Positions 1 through 6,523 of a stretch of 20,389 nt of DNA are shown piece by piece (the first letter of the stretch is position 1; the number at the start of each line of letters is the position of its first letter). The translations under genes and the position numbers were made by a program. The stretch covers positions 1-20,389 of the forward strand of contig DILC01000074.1 of assembly GCA_002424865.1 (NCBI GenBank). Direction: 5' to 3'. Below the pieces are notes generated by a model. The model searched no databases. It saw only the letters and a list, made by a program, of their open reading frames with translations, and was not told the origin of the DNA. The stretch comes from Rhodocyclaceae bacterium UBA5602 (GTDB lineage: Bacteria > Pseudomonadota > Gammaproteobacteria > Burkholderiales > Rhodocyclaceae).

Positions 1-30
1 AAGCCGGGGTGACCCGGCTTTTTTATTTTT
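1..30 (+). terminator. Rho-independent terminator
   Basis: A perfect 8-bp stem (bases 1-8 AAGCCGGG pairing with 13-20 CCCGGCTT) closes a GTGA loop and is followed by TTTTATTTTT. It would end a plus-strand gene lying left of the window. Read on the minus strand, the stem is preceded by an A-rich run, so it may also serve as a bidirectional terminator for the dioxygenase gene whose stop lies at 59-61. The minus-strand T-run would fall outside the window and cannot be checked. Confidence 0.85.
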
Positions 31-58
31 ACAGCGAGAGGACGCTTATTTTACACGC

Positions 59-991
59 TCATTTTTTCAGCAGGTTAGCCCAGTCATAACGCAATCTGAG
101 GTCTAACCCATAGCCAGGCGCATCATTGTCGTGGCCCCACATATCGTATTCATAGTACTCCGACTGGTGGGATGCGGTACGGCCAACGCCGCCGTACTCA
201 AATAGCCAGCCGGAAGGATTCACCGAGTAGAAAGTGAACATTTGGTCGTTGGCATGTTTGCCAAGCTTGACTGTGACAGGGATTTCCAGGTCACGCACGA
301 TATCGTGCGTCTGGCCAATGTCGTCGATGTTATCCACTTCCAGCATGAGGTGGTTAATCCGTTTTTCAGCCGGGCCGCCCAGGAAGGCAACAGAGTGATC
401 GCGGTCATTGCAGTGCAGGAAAATGGGTTTGGCCGTAATGCCGATTTGCGGGATTGCCAAATGGTATTCAACTGAGCCGCGCATGCCCAGCACATCGGTG
501 TAAAAACGATAGGCTTTTTGGGTGTCAGCTTGACGCAGAATGATGTGGCCTAGCCCTTGTTGTCCGGTCAAGAAGCGGCCATGCATACCGCGGCCGGGAT
601 GGAAGGGCTTGTGATAGTCGATGCGCGGGCCGTGATAAATCTCGGTGGGGTTGTCACCTGGGTCAAGAAACTTAATCAGATCAAGCACACTGCGCTCTTT
701 GCAATCGGCTTCGGTGCCACGCGTATATTTGACGCCCACAGCATCCAGCTGACGCATCATTTGATCAAACTCTTCCGGACCGGCAACACGCCAGCCAGCA
801 TAATCCAGATCGTCCGTGCCACTGTTATGCACGGTAATGCGGTGATGCTGGTAATCCATGCGAATGTAAAAGCGATCTTTCTCACCTTCGTCAAAAACTT
901 CCAGCCCCATGACTTTGCTGGCGTATTCACGCCAAGCGTCCATGTTTGAAACGCCAAAGCCTAAATAGCCTAATTCAGTTACGCCTACCAT
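59..991 (-). CDS. Extradiol ring-cleavage dioxygenase (BphC/HsaC-like, type I)
   Basis: This 310-residue protein belongs to the vicinal-oxygen-chelate class of catechol dioxygenases, which open a dihydroxylated aromatic ring next to the hydroxyls using Fe(II). Two repeated domains are visible: an N-terminal half (about 1-135) and a catalytic C-terminal half (about 143-300). The iron ligands appear as H149 (GLGHI), H214 (INHLMLEVD) and E265 (GWLFEYGG). H199, H246 and Y255 match the second-sphere residues of 2,3-dihydroxybiphenyl 1,2-dioxygenase, and the length fits that family. The start is well supported: AGGAGGA at 998-1004 lies 6 bases before the ATG. The gene stands alone, 190 bases downstream of hom, with its own putative promoter, and no other catabolic gene is in view. 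The substrate cannot be fixed; biphenyl-type, polycyclic or steroid catechols are all possible, so I give no symbol. Confidence 0.9.
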   Translation of the reverse strand: MVGVTELGYLGFGVSNMDAWREYASKVMGLEVFDEGEKDRFYIRMDYQHHRITVHNSGTDDLDYAGWRVAGPEEFDQMMRQLDAVGVKYTRGTEADCKERSVLDLIKFLDPGDNPTEIYHGPRIDYHKPFHPGRGMHGRFLTGQQGLGHIILRQADTQKAYRFYTDVLGMRGSVEYHLAIPQIGITAKPIFLHCNDRDHSVAFLGGPAEKRINHLMLEVDNIDDIGQTHDIVRDLEIPVTVKLGKHANDQMFTFYSVNPSGWLFEYGGVGRTASHQSEYYEYDMWGHDNDAPGYGLDLRLRYDWANLLKK

Positions 992-1025
992 TTTTATTCC
1001 TCCTGGGGAAGTGAAAATCCGGTGA

Positions 1026-1047
1026 TGCCCATCTTGCGGGATGGGCA
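1026..1047 (-). promoter_or_regulatory. Leader hairpin or inverted-repeat operator before the dioxygenase gene
   Basis: A perfect 8-bp inverted repeat (TGCCCATC at 1026-1033, GATGGGCA at 1040-1047) has a 6-base loop. It lies between the putative minus-strand -10 box at 1072-1077 and the ribosome binding site at 998-1004, so it would be in the 5' leader of the dioxygenase mRNA. No T-run follows on either strand, which argues against a simple terminator. It could be a regulator binding site or an mRNA structure. Confidence 0.4.
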
Positions 1048-1071
1048 GACCAGTGCTGAAAAAACTTTCTG

Positions 1072-1077
1072 ATTATA
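1072..1077 (-). promoter_or_regulatory. Putative -10 box for the dioxygenase gene
   Basis: The minus strand reads a perfect TATAAT here, about 80 bases before the start codon. The hexamer 17 bases upstream (ACGCTA on the minus strand) is a poor -35, so the promoter, if real, may need an activator. That would suit an inducible catabolic gene, but this is inference. Confidence 0.35.
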
Positions 1078-1185
1078 AGTACAGGGCGGGATCATAGCGT
1101 TAAATTGATGGGTTTAATGTATTCAGCGGAATGATTTTGTGCATTGATTAAGGCAATTTCTGGCAGCAGGTAAAGTGGTGTCGGT

Positions 1186-2553
1186 TTAGCCAAGCGCTTC
1201 CATGCGCAGGCGTGTCGCTGGTTTTTTGACAGCGGGCAGGGCTTCGATTTTTGCAATGGCGACATCAATGTTCTGCTCGATGGTCATGTGCGTCAGGATG
1301 ATAATGTCAGTCTGTGATTCGCCCTCACCTGGTTCGCGCTGGATCATGGCTTCAATCGAGATGTCTTGGTCCGCCAGAATGCGCGTAATGTCGGCCAGCA
1401 CTCCCGGCTTGTCATCCACGCGCAGGCGCAGGTAGTAGCTGGTTTCAATGGCTGACAGGGGCAAGACGGGGGTGTCTTCCACTGCGCCTGGCTGGAAAGC
1501 CAGATGCGGCACGCGGTGTTCAGGGTCTGCCGTGTGCATGCGCGTGACGTCGACGAGGTCGGCAATCACGGCTGAGGCCGTAGGCTCAGCGCCCGCACCG
1601 CGGCCGTAGTACAGCGTGGCGCCCACCGCATCGCCTTGTACAAGGACGGCGTTCATCACGCCTTCGACGTTGGCGATCAAGCGTTTGGCCGGGATCAGGG
1701 TGGGGTGCACACGCAGCTCAATGCCTGCTTTTCCGTTCAGTTCGCGTCGCCGCGTAATGCCCAGCAGTTTGATGCGATAACCCAATTGCTCGGCGTAGCG
1801 GATATCGTCGGCTTCGAGCTTGCTGATGCCCTCAATATGCGCCCGGTCAAATTGCATCGGGATGCCAAAGGCCAGGGCGGAAAGGATTGTGATTTTGTGC
1901 GCGGCATCCACGCCTTCCACGTCAAAGGTGGGGTCGGCCTCAGCGTAGCCTAGGCGCTTGGCATCTTGCAGGGCGTCGGCAAACGAGAGGCCCTTGTCCC
2001 GCATCTCTGACAGGATAAAATTCGTCGTGCCGTTGATTATGCCGGCAATCCAGTCGATGCGGTTGGCCGTGAGGCCTTCCCGTACCGCCTTGACAATCGG
2101 AATGCCGCCCGCCACCGCCGCTTCAAAAGCGACGATCACGCCCTTGGCTTGCGCGGCGGCGAAAATCTCATTGCCATGCACGGCAAGCAATGCCTTGTTG
2201 GCGGTCACTACATGCTTGCCGTTGGCAATGGCTTGCATGACGAGTTCTTTAGCCACGCCATAGCCGCCAATGAGCTCAACCACAATATCAATATCCGGGT
2301 TGGCGACCACCGCGAAGGCATCATCCGTCACCGCGACCTGGCCATGGGTGGCTTGCTGGGCGAGGGCGATGTTTTTGTCCGCAACGTGGGTGATGCGAAT
2401 GGGGCGGCCAGCCCGGCGGGTGATTTCCGCGGCATTGCGTGCGAGCACCCCATACGTGCCGCCACCGACCGTGCCTATGCCCAAAAGGCCGACATTCATG
2501 GGTTGCGCGAGTTCTGTTGCATTGTGGGAGGGGGTATCCTGATTATTTGCCAT
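1186..2553 (-). CDS. hom: Homoserine dehydrogenase
   Basis: This enzyme reduces L-aspartate-4-semialdehyde to L-homoserine with NAD(P)H, the branch point to threonine and methionine. The 455-residue protein has the Rossmann fold at residues 21-30 (VGLLGIGTVG), K120 in VVTANKALL, the GIINGTTNFIL signature around 171-181, and D216 and K220 in VEGVDAAHKIT, which match the catalytic Asp and Lys of yeast homoserine dehydrogenase. A C-terminal ACT domain (about 370-445, DDKPGVLADIT) implies allosteric control, classically by threonine. The ATG at 2553 lies inside the end of alaA (11-base overlap), suggesting translational coupling. A start at M19 (2499) would remove a poorly conserved leader, and neither start has a clear Shine-Dalgarno. 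thrC, the usual next gene, is not downstream. Confidence 0.96.
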   Translation of the reverse strand: MANNQDTPSHNATELAQPMNVGLLGIGTVGGGTYGVLARNAAEITRRAGRPIRITHVADKNIALAQQATHGQVAVTDDAFAVVANPDIDIVVELIGGYGVAKELVMQAIANGKHVVTANKALLAVHGNEIFAAAQAKGVIVAFEAAVAGGIPIVKAVREGLTANRIDWIAGIINGTTNFILSEMRDKGLSFADALQDAKRLGYAEADPTFDVEGVDAAHKITILSALAFGIPMQFDRAHIEGISKLEADDIRYAEQLGYRIKLLGITRRRELNGKAGIELRVHPTLIPAKRLIANVEGVMNAVLVQGDAVGATLYYGRGAGAEPTASAVIADLVDVTRMHTADPEHRVPHLAFQPGAVEDTPVLPLSAIETSYYLRLRVDDKPGVLADITRILADQDISIEAMIQREPGEGESQTDIIILTHMTIEQNIDVAIAKIEALPAVKKPATRLRMEALG

Positions 2554-3769
2554 GACGTGTGCGATAAGAGTCTAAAAAGCGCGCGATGCGGCCAATGGCC
2601 TCGCGCAGGTCGTCTTCATGCGGCAAGAAGACGAGGCGGAAGTGGTCTGGATACGGCCAGTTAAAGCCGCTGCCTTGCACCAGTAGTACCTTTTCTGCGG
2701 CTAAAAGCTCAGAAATGAATGCCTGATCGTCGTCGATGGGATAAACCTTTGGATCCAGGCGGGGGAACATGTACAGCGAAGCCTGGGGTTTCACGCAGGT
2801 AACGCCAGGAATGGCGGTGATCAGCTCATGGGCAATATCGCGCTGGCGGCGCATGCGTCCGCCAGGCGCGACAAGATCGTTAATGCTTTGATAGCCGCCT
2901 AGCGCAGTTTGAATGGCCCACTGGCCGGGCGCATTGGCGCACAGGCGCATGGAGGAAAGGATGTCCAGGCCTTCGATGTAATCCTTGGCCGCGCGCTTGT
3001 CGCCCGAGACGATCATCCAGCCGGCACGATAGCCGCAGGCGCGGTAATTTTTGGACAGGCTGTTAAAGGTGATGGTCAATACGTCTTCAGACAGCGCGGC
3101 GATGGAAGTGTGCTTGGCTTCGTCATACAGCACGCGGTCGTACACTTCATCCGCGTAGATGAGGAGGTCATGTGTGCGGGCGATCTCCACAATTTCCTTG
3201 AGCAGGTCATCGGGATACAGCGCACCCGTCGGATTGTTCGGGTTGATGATGACAATGGCGCGGGTATTGGGCGTGATCTTGGCGCGGATGTCGTCAAGAT
3301 CCGGCAGCCAGCCAGCGCCCTCATCGCAAATGTAATGGCGCGGCGTGCCGCCGGACAGGCTCACGGCGGCTGTCCATAGCGGATAGTCAGGCGCCGGGAT
3401 CAGGACTTCGTCGCCCGTGTTGAGCAGGGCGTTCATGGCCATGACAATCAGTTCGGAGGCGCCATTGCCGATGTAGATGTCTTCAATGGTGACACCCTTG
3501 ATCTGCTTTTGCTGGGTGTAGTGCATCACCGCCTTGCGCGCGGAAAAAATGCCTTTGGAATCGGTGTAGCCTGCGGCGTTCGGCAGGTTCAGGATCATGT
3601 CCTGCTGGATTTCTTCCGGCGCATCAAAGCCGAACGGGGCAAGGTTGCCGATGTTCAGCTTGATGATCTTGTGGCCTTCCTCTTCCATCTGCTTGGCGCG
3701 TGCCAGGACGGGCCCGCGGATGTCGTAGCAGACGTTATTGAGCTTGGCGGATTTTATAACGGGCTGCAT
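2543..3769 (-). CDS. alaA: Alanine-synthesising aminotransferase AlaA
   Basis: This PLP-dependent class I/II aminotransferase closely matches E. coli AlaA (glutamate-pyruvate transaminase), for example in KLNNVCYDIRGPVL, APDYPLWTAAVSLS, IINPNNPTGA, MRLCAN and FNWPYPDHFR. Numbered from an upstream in-frame ATG at 3790, the PLP lysine is K247 (SLSKNYR), the phosphate and ring contacts include N186 and D214, and R385 should bind the substrate carboxylate. I place the start at 3769 (MQPVIKSAKL), not 3790, because AAAGGA at 3779-3784 lies 9 bases before it and because this matches the E. coli N-terminus. That gives 408 residues. A conserved GNPAPFG segment reads GNLAPFG here. The gene overlaps hom by 11 bases and is probably first in that operon. 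Confidence 0.93.
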   Translation of the reverse strand: MQPVIKSAKLNNVCYDIRGPVLARAKQMEEEGHKIIKLNIGNLAPFGFDAPEEIQQDMILNLPNAAGYTDSKGIFSARKAVMHYTQQKQIKGVTIEDIYIGNGASELIVMAMNALLNTGDEVLIPAPDYPLWTAAVSLSGGTPRHYICDEGAGWLPDLDDIRAKITPNTRAIVIINPNNPTGALYPDDLLKEIVEIARTHDLLIYADEVYDRVLYDEAKHTSIAALSEDVLTITFNSLSKNYRACGYRAGWMIVSGDKRAAKDYIEGLDILSSMRLCANAPGQWAIQTALGGYQSINDLVAPGGRMRRQRDIAHELITAIPGVTCVKPQASLYMFPRLDPKVYPIDDDQAFISELLAAEKVLLVQGSGFNWPYPDHFRLVFLPHEDDLREAIGRIARFLDSYRTRHGK

Positions 3770-3826
3770 ACGCAACCGTCCTTTCTGCAAGAGGCAACCG
3801 AGGGAGTCGGCAACAGTAAAGGTATA

Positions 3827-3855
3827 ATTTTAGCGAAGCGCTGGACATGCTGCAA
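3827..3855 (-). promoter_or_regulatory. Putative sigma-70 promoter for alaA-hom
   Basis: On the minus strand TTGCAG (3850-3855) and TAAAAT (3827-3832) are separated by 17 bases, about 58 bases before the AlaA start. The -10 matches consensus at five of six positions and the -35 only at three. A perfect TATAAT also reads on the plus strand at 3823-3828 but has no recognisable -35, so whether the region is truly divergent is unclear. Confidence 0.4.
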
Positions 3856-3977
3856 TGAAGATTCGGCATTGTCAGGGGCTGGCAAGCATAATTACGCACA
3901 GAACTGTGCTACAACGCTGTCATTACCGCACCAACACGCATGGCCGCACCGATAAACAACTGCCCCGTCCTCGCCTG

Positions 3978-4352
3978 ATGAAGCTCCACTCCACCTCGCC
4001 AACCGGTTTGTTGGCAGTCACCGCTTACGATGCCGCAGGGATTGTGGTGAATGGGCGTCGGCTGGAGCGCAGTTTCATCATCACACCGCATCGCCTGATC
4101 GAGGATTGGGCGCCGACCTCATGGCAGGTCCTGTGTGCGTCTGATATGGCGATATTGGCCAGCCTGAATTGTCCGGTGGTGTTGTTAGGCACGGGCGCAC
4201 AGCAGCACTTTCCGCCGCCTGCGTTGTTGCGGCCACTGCTGGCGCAGCGGGTGGGCGTTGAGGTGATGGACAGTTTTGCCGCTTGCCGCACCTATAACAT
4301 TCTGGTGGCGGAAGGGCGCGATGTGGCTGCTGCCTTGATCCTGGGCGCTTGA
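3978..4352 (+). CDS. Mth938-like domain protein (DUF498 family)
   Basis: The 124-residue product belongs to the Mth938/NDUFAF3-like family (PF04430). Typical stretches are VVLLGTGAQQHFPPP and GVEVMDSFAACRTYNILVAEGR, which nearly span the family core. Mitochondrial relatives help assemble respiratory complex I, but the role of the bacterial proteins is not settled. The reading frame is open from 3855, but the first 41 codons do not resemble the family. The ATG at 3978 (MKLHSTSPTG) gives the usual length and N-terminus, although it has no clear Shine-Dalgarno. It ends 33 bases before arnT and could be transcribed with the arn genes. Confidence 0.85.
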   Translation: MKLHSTSPTGLLAVTAYDAAGIVVNGRRLERSFIITPHRLIEDWAPTSWQVLCASDMAILASLNCPVVLLGTGAQQHFPPPALLRPLLAQRVGVEVMDSFAACRTYNILVAEGRDVAAALILGA

Positions 4353-4360
4353 GCAAGCGC
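4345..4360 (+). repeat. Hairpin across the stop codon of the Mth938-like gene
   Basis: GCGCTTG at 4345-4351 and CAAGCGC at 4354-4360 form a near-perfect palindrome over the TGA stop, just ahead of arnT. With a 4-base loop the stem is 6 bp. No T-run follows, so I do not call it a terminator. It may moderate read-through or protect the mRNA end. Confidence 0.4.
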
Positions 4361-4385
4361 TTCTGAATACGAATACGGGCGCTGA

Positions 4386-6155
4386 ATGAATTCTTTACCG
4401 TTTGCTGTGCGTCGTGGCACGCTGTGGCTTTTGGCGCTTTTTGTTGTTGTCATCTGGTTTGGCAGCCTTGATTATCGTCGCCTGTTTGATCCTGACGAGG
4501 GCCGGTACGCTGAAATTCCCCGTGAAATGGTGGCCAGTGGCGACTGGCTGACGCCGCGCCTGAACGATCTCAAGTATTTCGAAAAGCCGCCCTTGCAGTA
4601 CTGGGCGACGGCAGCGGCTTATGTTGCCTTTGGCGAACACCACTGGACAGCCCGCCTCTGGCCGGCGCTGACTGGATTCCTGGGGATATTCTTTACCATC
4701 TTTGCGGTGGGGCGCTTATTTAACCCAACCACCGGCTGGATTGCCGGCATGGTTCTGGCCAGCAGTTTTTTATGGAATGCCATTGGCCATATCAATACGC
4801 TGGACATGGGCGTGAGCGCATTTCTTGCCGCGGCGATTTTTGCGCTGTGCATCGCGCAACGTGACGGCGCTACGCCGCAAGAAAGTCGGCGCTGGCAAGA
4901 CGGCGCCTGGGTATTCCTGGCGCTGGCTACCCTCTCCAAAGGCTTGATTGGCATCGTCCTGCCGGCGGCGACCGTGGTGCTGTACGCGCTCTGGCAGCGT
5001 GACTTCAATGTCATCCTGCGCATCCGTCCGCTACGCGGGCTGGGTATTCTGTTATTGATCACCGCGCCCTGGTTTGTCGCCGTGTCGCTGGCCAACCCGG
5101 AATTCGCCTGGTTCTTTTTTGTCCATGAACATCTCCAGCGCTTTCTCACCAAAGTGCATCATCGGTATGAGCCCATGTGGTATTTCATCCCGGTGCTGTT
5201 GGCGGGCATGTTGCCCTGGTTGGCTAGCCTTTTGCCTGGCTTGAAAGCAGGCTTGGCGAAAACCCCGGGCCAGCGTTTCCAGCCGCAACGGTTTTTATTG
5301 GTGTGGTCTGTTTGCGTGTTTGTCTTTTTTTCGCTGTCCGACTCCAAGCTCGCGTCTTATATCCTGCCCATTTTTCCGGCGCTTGCGGCCTTGATCGCAT
5401 GGCGTTTGGGCGCCGTGGCCGCTTCGCGCGTGAGGCTGGATGCGCTGTTGGCCGTATCCATTGGCTTGCTGGGATTAAGCGCGATCCATCTGGTCGTGCG
5501 GCGTGCGTCTTCGCTTGCCATGCTGGCCGGGTATCAGTCGTATCAACCCTGGCTGTATGCCGCCGCTGGCCTGCTTGTGCTGGGTGGTCTCATGGCGCTC
5601 TTGCTGGCGCAGCGCCATCGCCTGCTGGCCATTGCGGCCTTGGCCATGATGGGCTTTTGCAGCGGGCAGGCGATTCTTTTAGGGCACGATGCTTTTGGCG
5701 ACGTGAAGTCTGCGCACGATATTGCGCTGGCTGTGCGGGGAAAAGTCCCGGCGGGCGTGCCCTTCTTCAGCGTGGACACGTATCATCAGAGTTTTCAGTT
5801 TTATCTCGGGCGCACCACGACCATGGTTTCTTATGCCGATGAACTCGGCTTTGGCGTGAGCCAGGAGCCGCAAAAGTTCATTCCTGACATGGCCAGTTTT
5901 GTTAAGGTCTGGCAGCAGATGCCCGAGGCCTGGGCGATGATGTCGCCCGTGACCTGGGGGCAGCTCAAGGCACAGGGCTTGCCGATGGTTGAAGTGGCCC
6001 GCGATTCGCGCCGTGTCATTGTCAGGAAAGACAGCCCGCCTCCCAGCCCCCGCCCCGTGGGCGGGGGTGGCGCGTGTTCCGCGGCAAAAGACGCGGCGCC
6101 CGTGGTGTTGAGCGGCCCCCGCTTGGGGCGGCCCTGTGCGGGAGCCGCACCATGA
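4386..6155 (+). CDS. arnT: ArnT-like 4-amino-4-deoxy-L-arabinose lipid A transferase
   Basis: This is a multi-spanning inner-membrane glycosyltransferase of the PMT/ArnT type. It moves 4-amino-4-deoxy-L-arabinose (Ara4N) from undecaprenyl phosphate onto lipid A phosphates on the periplasmic side. The protein has 589 residues. An N-terminal membrane helix (about 12-28) is followed by the family DPDE motif (FDPDEGRYAEIPREM, D35-E38) and FEKPPLQYW (65-73), then many hydrophobic segments. Expected family length is about 550 residues. From residue 551 the sequence becomes a Pro/Gly/Ala-rich tail encoded by palindromic GC-rich DNA, which looks like an added extension. The last four bases (ATGA) overlap the next start. 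No clear Shine-Dalgarno precedes the ATG. The assignment rests strongly on the six arn genes that follow. Confidence 0.92.
   Translation: MNSLPFAVRRGTLWLLALFVVVIWFGSLDYRRLFDPDEGRYAEIPREMVASGDWLTPRLNDLKYFEKPPLQYWATAAAYVAFGEHHWTARLWPALTGFLGIFFTIFAVGRLFNPTTGWIAGMVLASSFLWNAIGHINTLDMGVSAFLAAAIFALCIAQRDGATPQESRRWQDGAWVFLALATLSKGLIGIVLPAATVVLYALWQRDFNVILRIRPLRGLGILLLITAPWFVAVSLANPEFAWFFFVHEHLQRFLTKVHHRYEPMWYFIPVLLAGMLPWLASLLPGLKAGLAKTPGQRFQPQRFLLVWSVCVFVFFSLSDSKLASYILPIFPALAALIAWRLGAVAASRVRLDALLAVSIGLLGLSAIHLVVRRASSLAMLAGYQSYQPWLYAAAGLLVLGGLMALLLAQRHRLLAIAALAMMGFCSGQAILLGHDAFGDVKSAHDIALAVRGKVPAGVPFFSVDTYHQSFQFYLGRTTTMVSYADELGFGVSQEPQKFIPDMASFVKVWQQMPEAWAMMSPVTWGQLKAQGLPMVEVARDSRRVIVRKDSPPPSPRPVGGGGACSAAKDAAPVVLSGPRLGRPCAGAAP
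6043..6070 (+). repeat. GC-rich palindrome inside the arnT 3' end
   Basis: CCCCCGCCC at 6047-6055 pairs perfectly with GGGCGGGGG at 6059-6067 around a 3-base loop. Three further pairs (6043-6045 with 6068-6070) form if G6046 is bulged. A smaller hairpin follows (CCGCG at 6079-6083 with CGCGG at 6092-6096). The segment encodes the atypical arnT tail. It resembles dispersed palindromic intergenic repeats captured in a reading frame, but I see no second copy in this window. Confidence 0.6.
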
Positions 6156-6523
6156 ACGCCATCAGTTTTTCCCTCATCCTCGCCGGCGTGCTGCTCAACG
6201 CCGCAGCGCAACTCCTGCTCAAGGCCGGCACGAACGCCGTCGGCCATTTTGAATTCCATGCCAGCAACATTGTGCCGATTGGCTTGAAGCTGGCCTTCCA
6301 GCCCTACATCATGGGCGGCATGGCGTGTTACGCGGTGAGCCTGGTGGTGTGGATCATGGCGCTCTCGCGCGTGCCGGTTTCCATTGCTTATCCTATGCTG
6401 TCGATTGGCTATGTCATCAATGCGTTTGTCGCCTGGCAATGGTTTGGCGAGGCGCTGGCGGCGCAAAAGCTGCTGGGCATCGGTTTTATTGTGCTGGGCG
6501 TAATTCTGGTGACGCGATCATGA
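6152..6523 (+). CDS. Small EamA/SMR-type membrane protein, probable Ara4N-lipid flippase subunit (ArnE/ArnF-like)
   Basis: The 123-residue protein has four hydrophobic segments (about 3-22, 48-70, 75-97, 106-121) and the N-terminal pattern LNAAAQLLLKAG seen in the small ArnE/ArnF proteins. In enterobacteria ArnE and ArnF are thought to form a heterodimer that flips undecaprenyl-phosphate-Ara4N across the inner membrane. Only one such gene is here, so it may work as a homodimer or with a partner elsewhere. The conserved first-helix glutamate of drug-exporting EmrE proteins is absent, which fits a lipid flippase better than a drug pump. The ATG at 6152 overlaps the arnT stop (ATGA), and the stop overlaps arnB in the same way. 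Confidence 0.85.
   Translation: MNAISFSLILAGVLLNAAAQLLLKAGTNAVGHFEFHASNIVPIGLKLAFQPYIMGGMACYAVSLVVWIMALSRVPVSIAYPMLSIGYVINAFVAWQWFGEALAAQKLLGIGFIVLGVILVTRS

Noticed and set aside
557..949. Open plus-strand frame of 130 codons opposite the dioxygenase
   Set aside because: It is the complement of a well-conserved gene with a strong ribosome binding site and intact metal ligands; its own product has no recognisable motif.
2149..2664. Open plus-strand frame of 171 codons opposite hom
   Set aside because: It spans the hom/alaA overlap on the other strand and has no family features; long antisense frames are common in GC-rich genes.
3823..3828. Perfect TATAAT on the plus strand as promoter for the Mth938-like and arn genes
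   Set aside because: No acceptable -35 lies 16-18 bases upstream, and the same bases overlap the better minus-strand promoter candidate for alaA.
3855..3977. Upstream extension of the Mth938-like protein (41 residues)
   Set aside because: These residues do not resemble the family, whose N-terminus matches the ATG at 3978; this stretch is more likely untranslated leader and promoter DNA.
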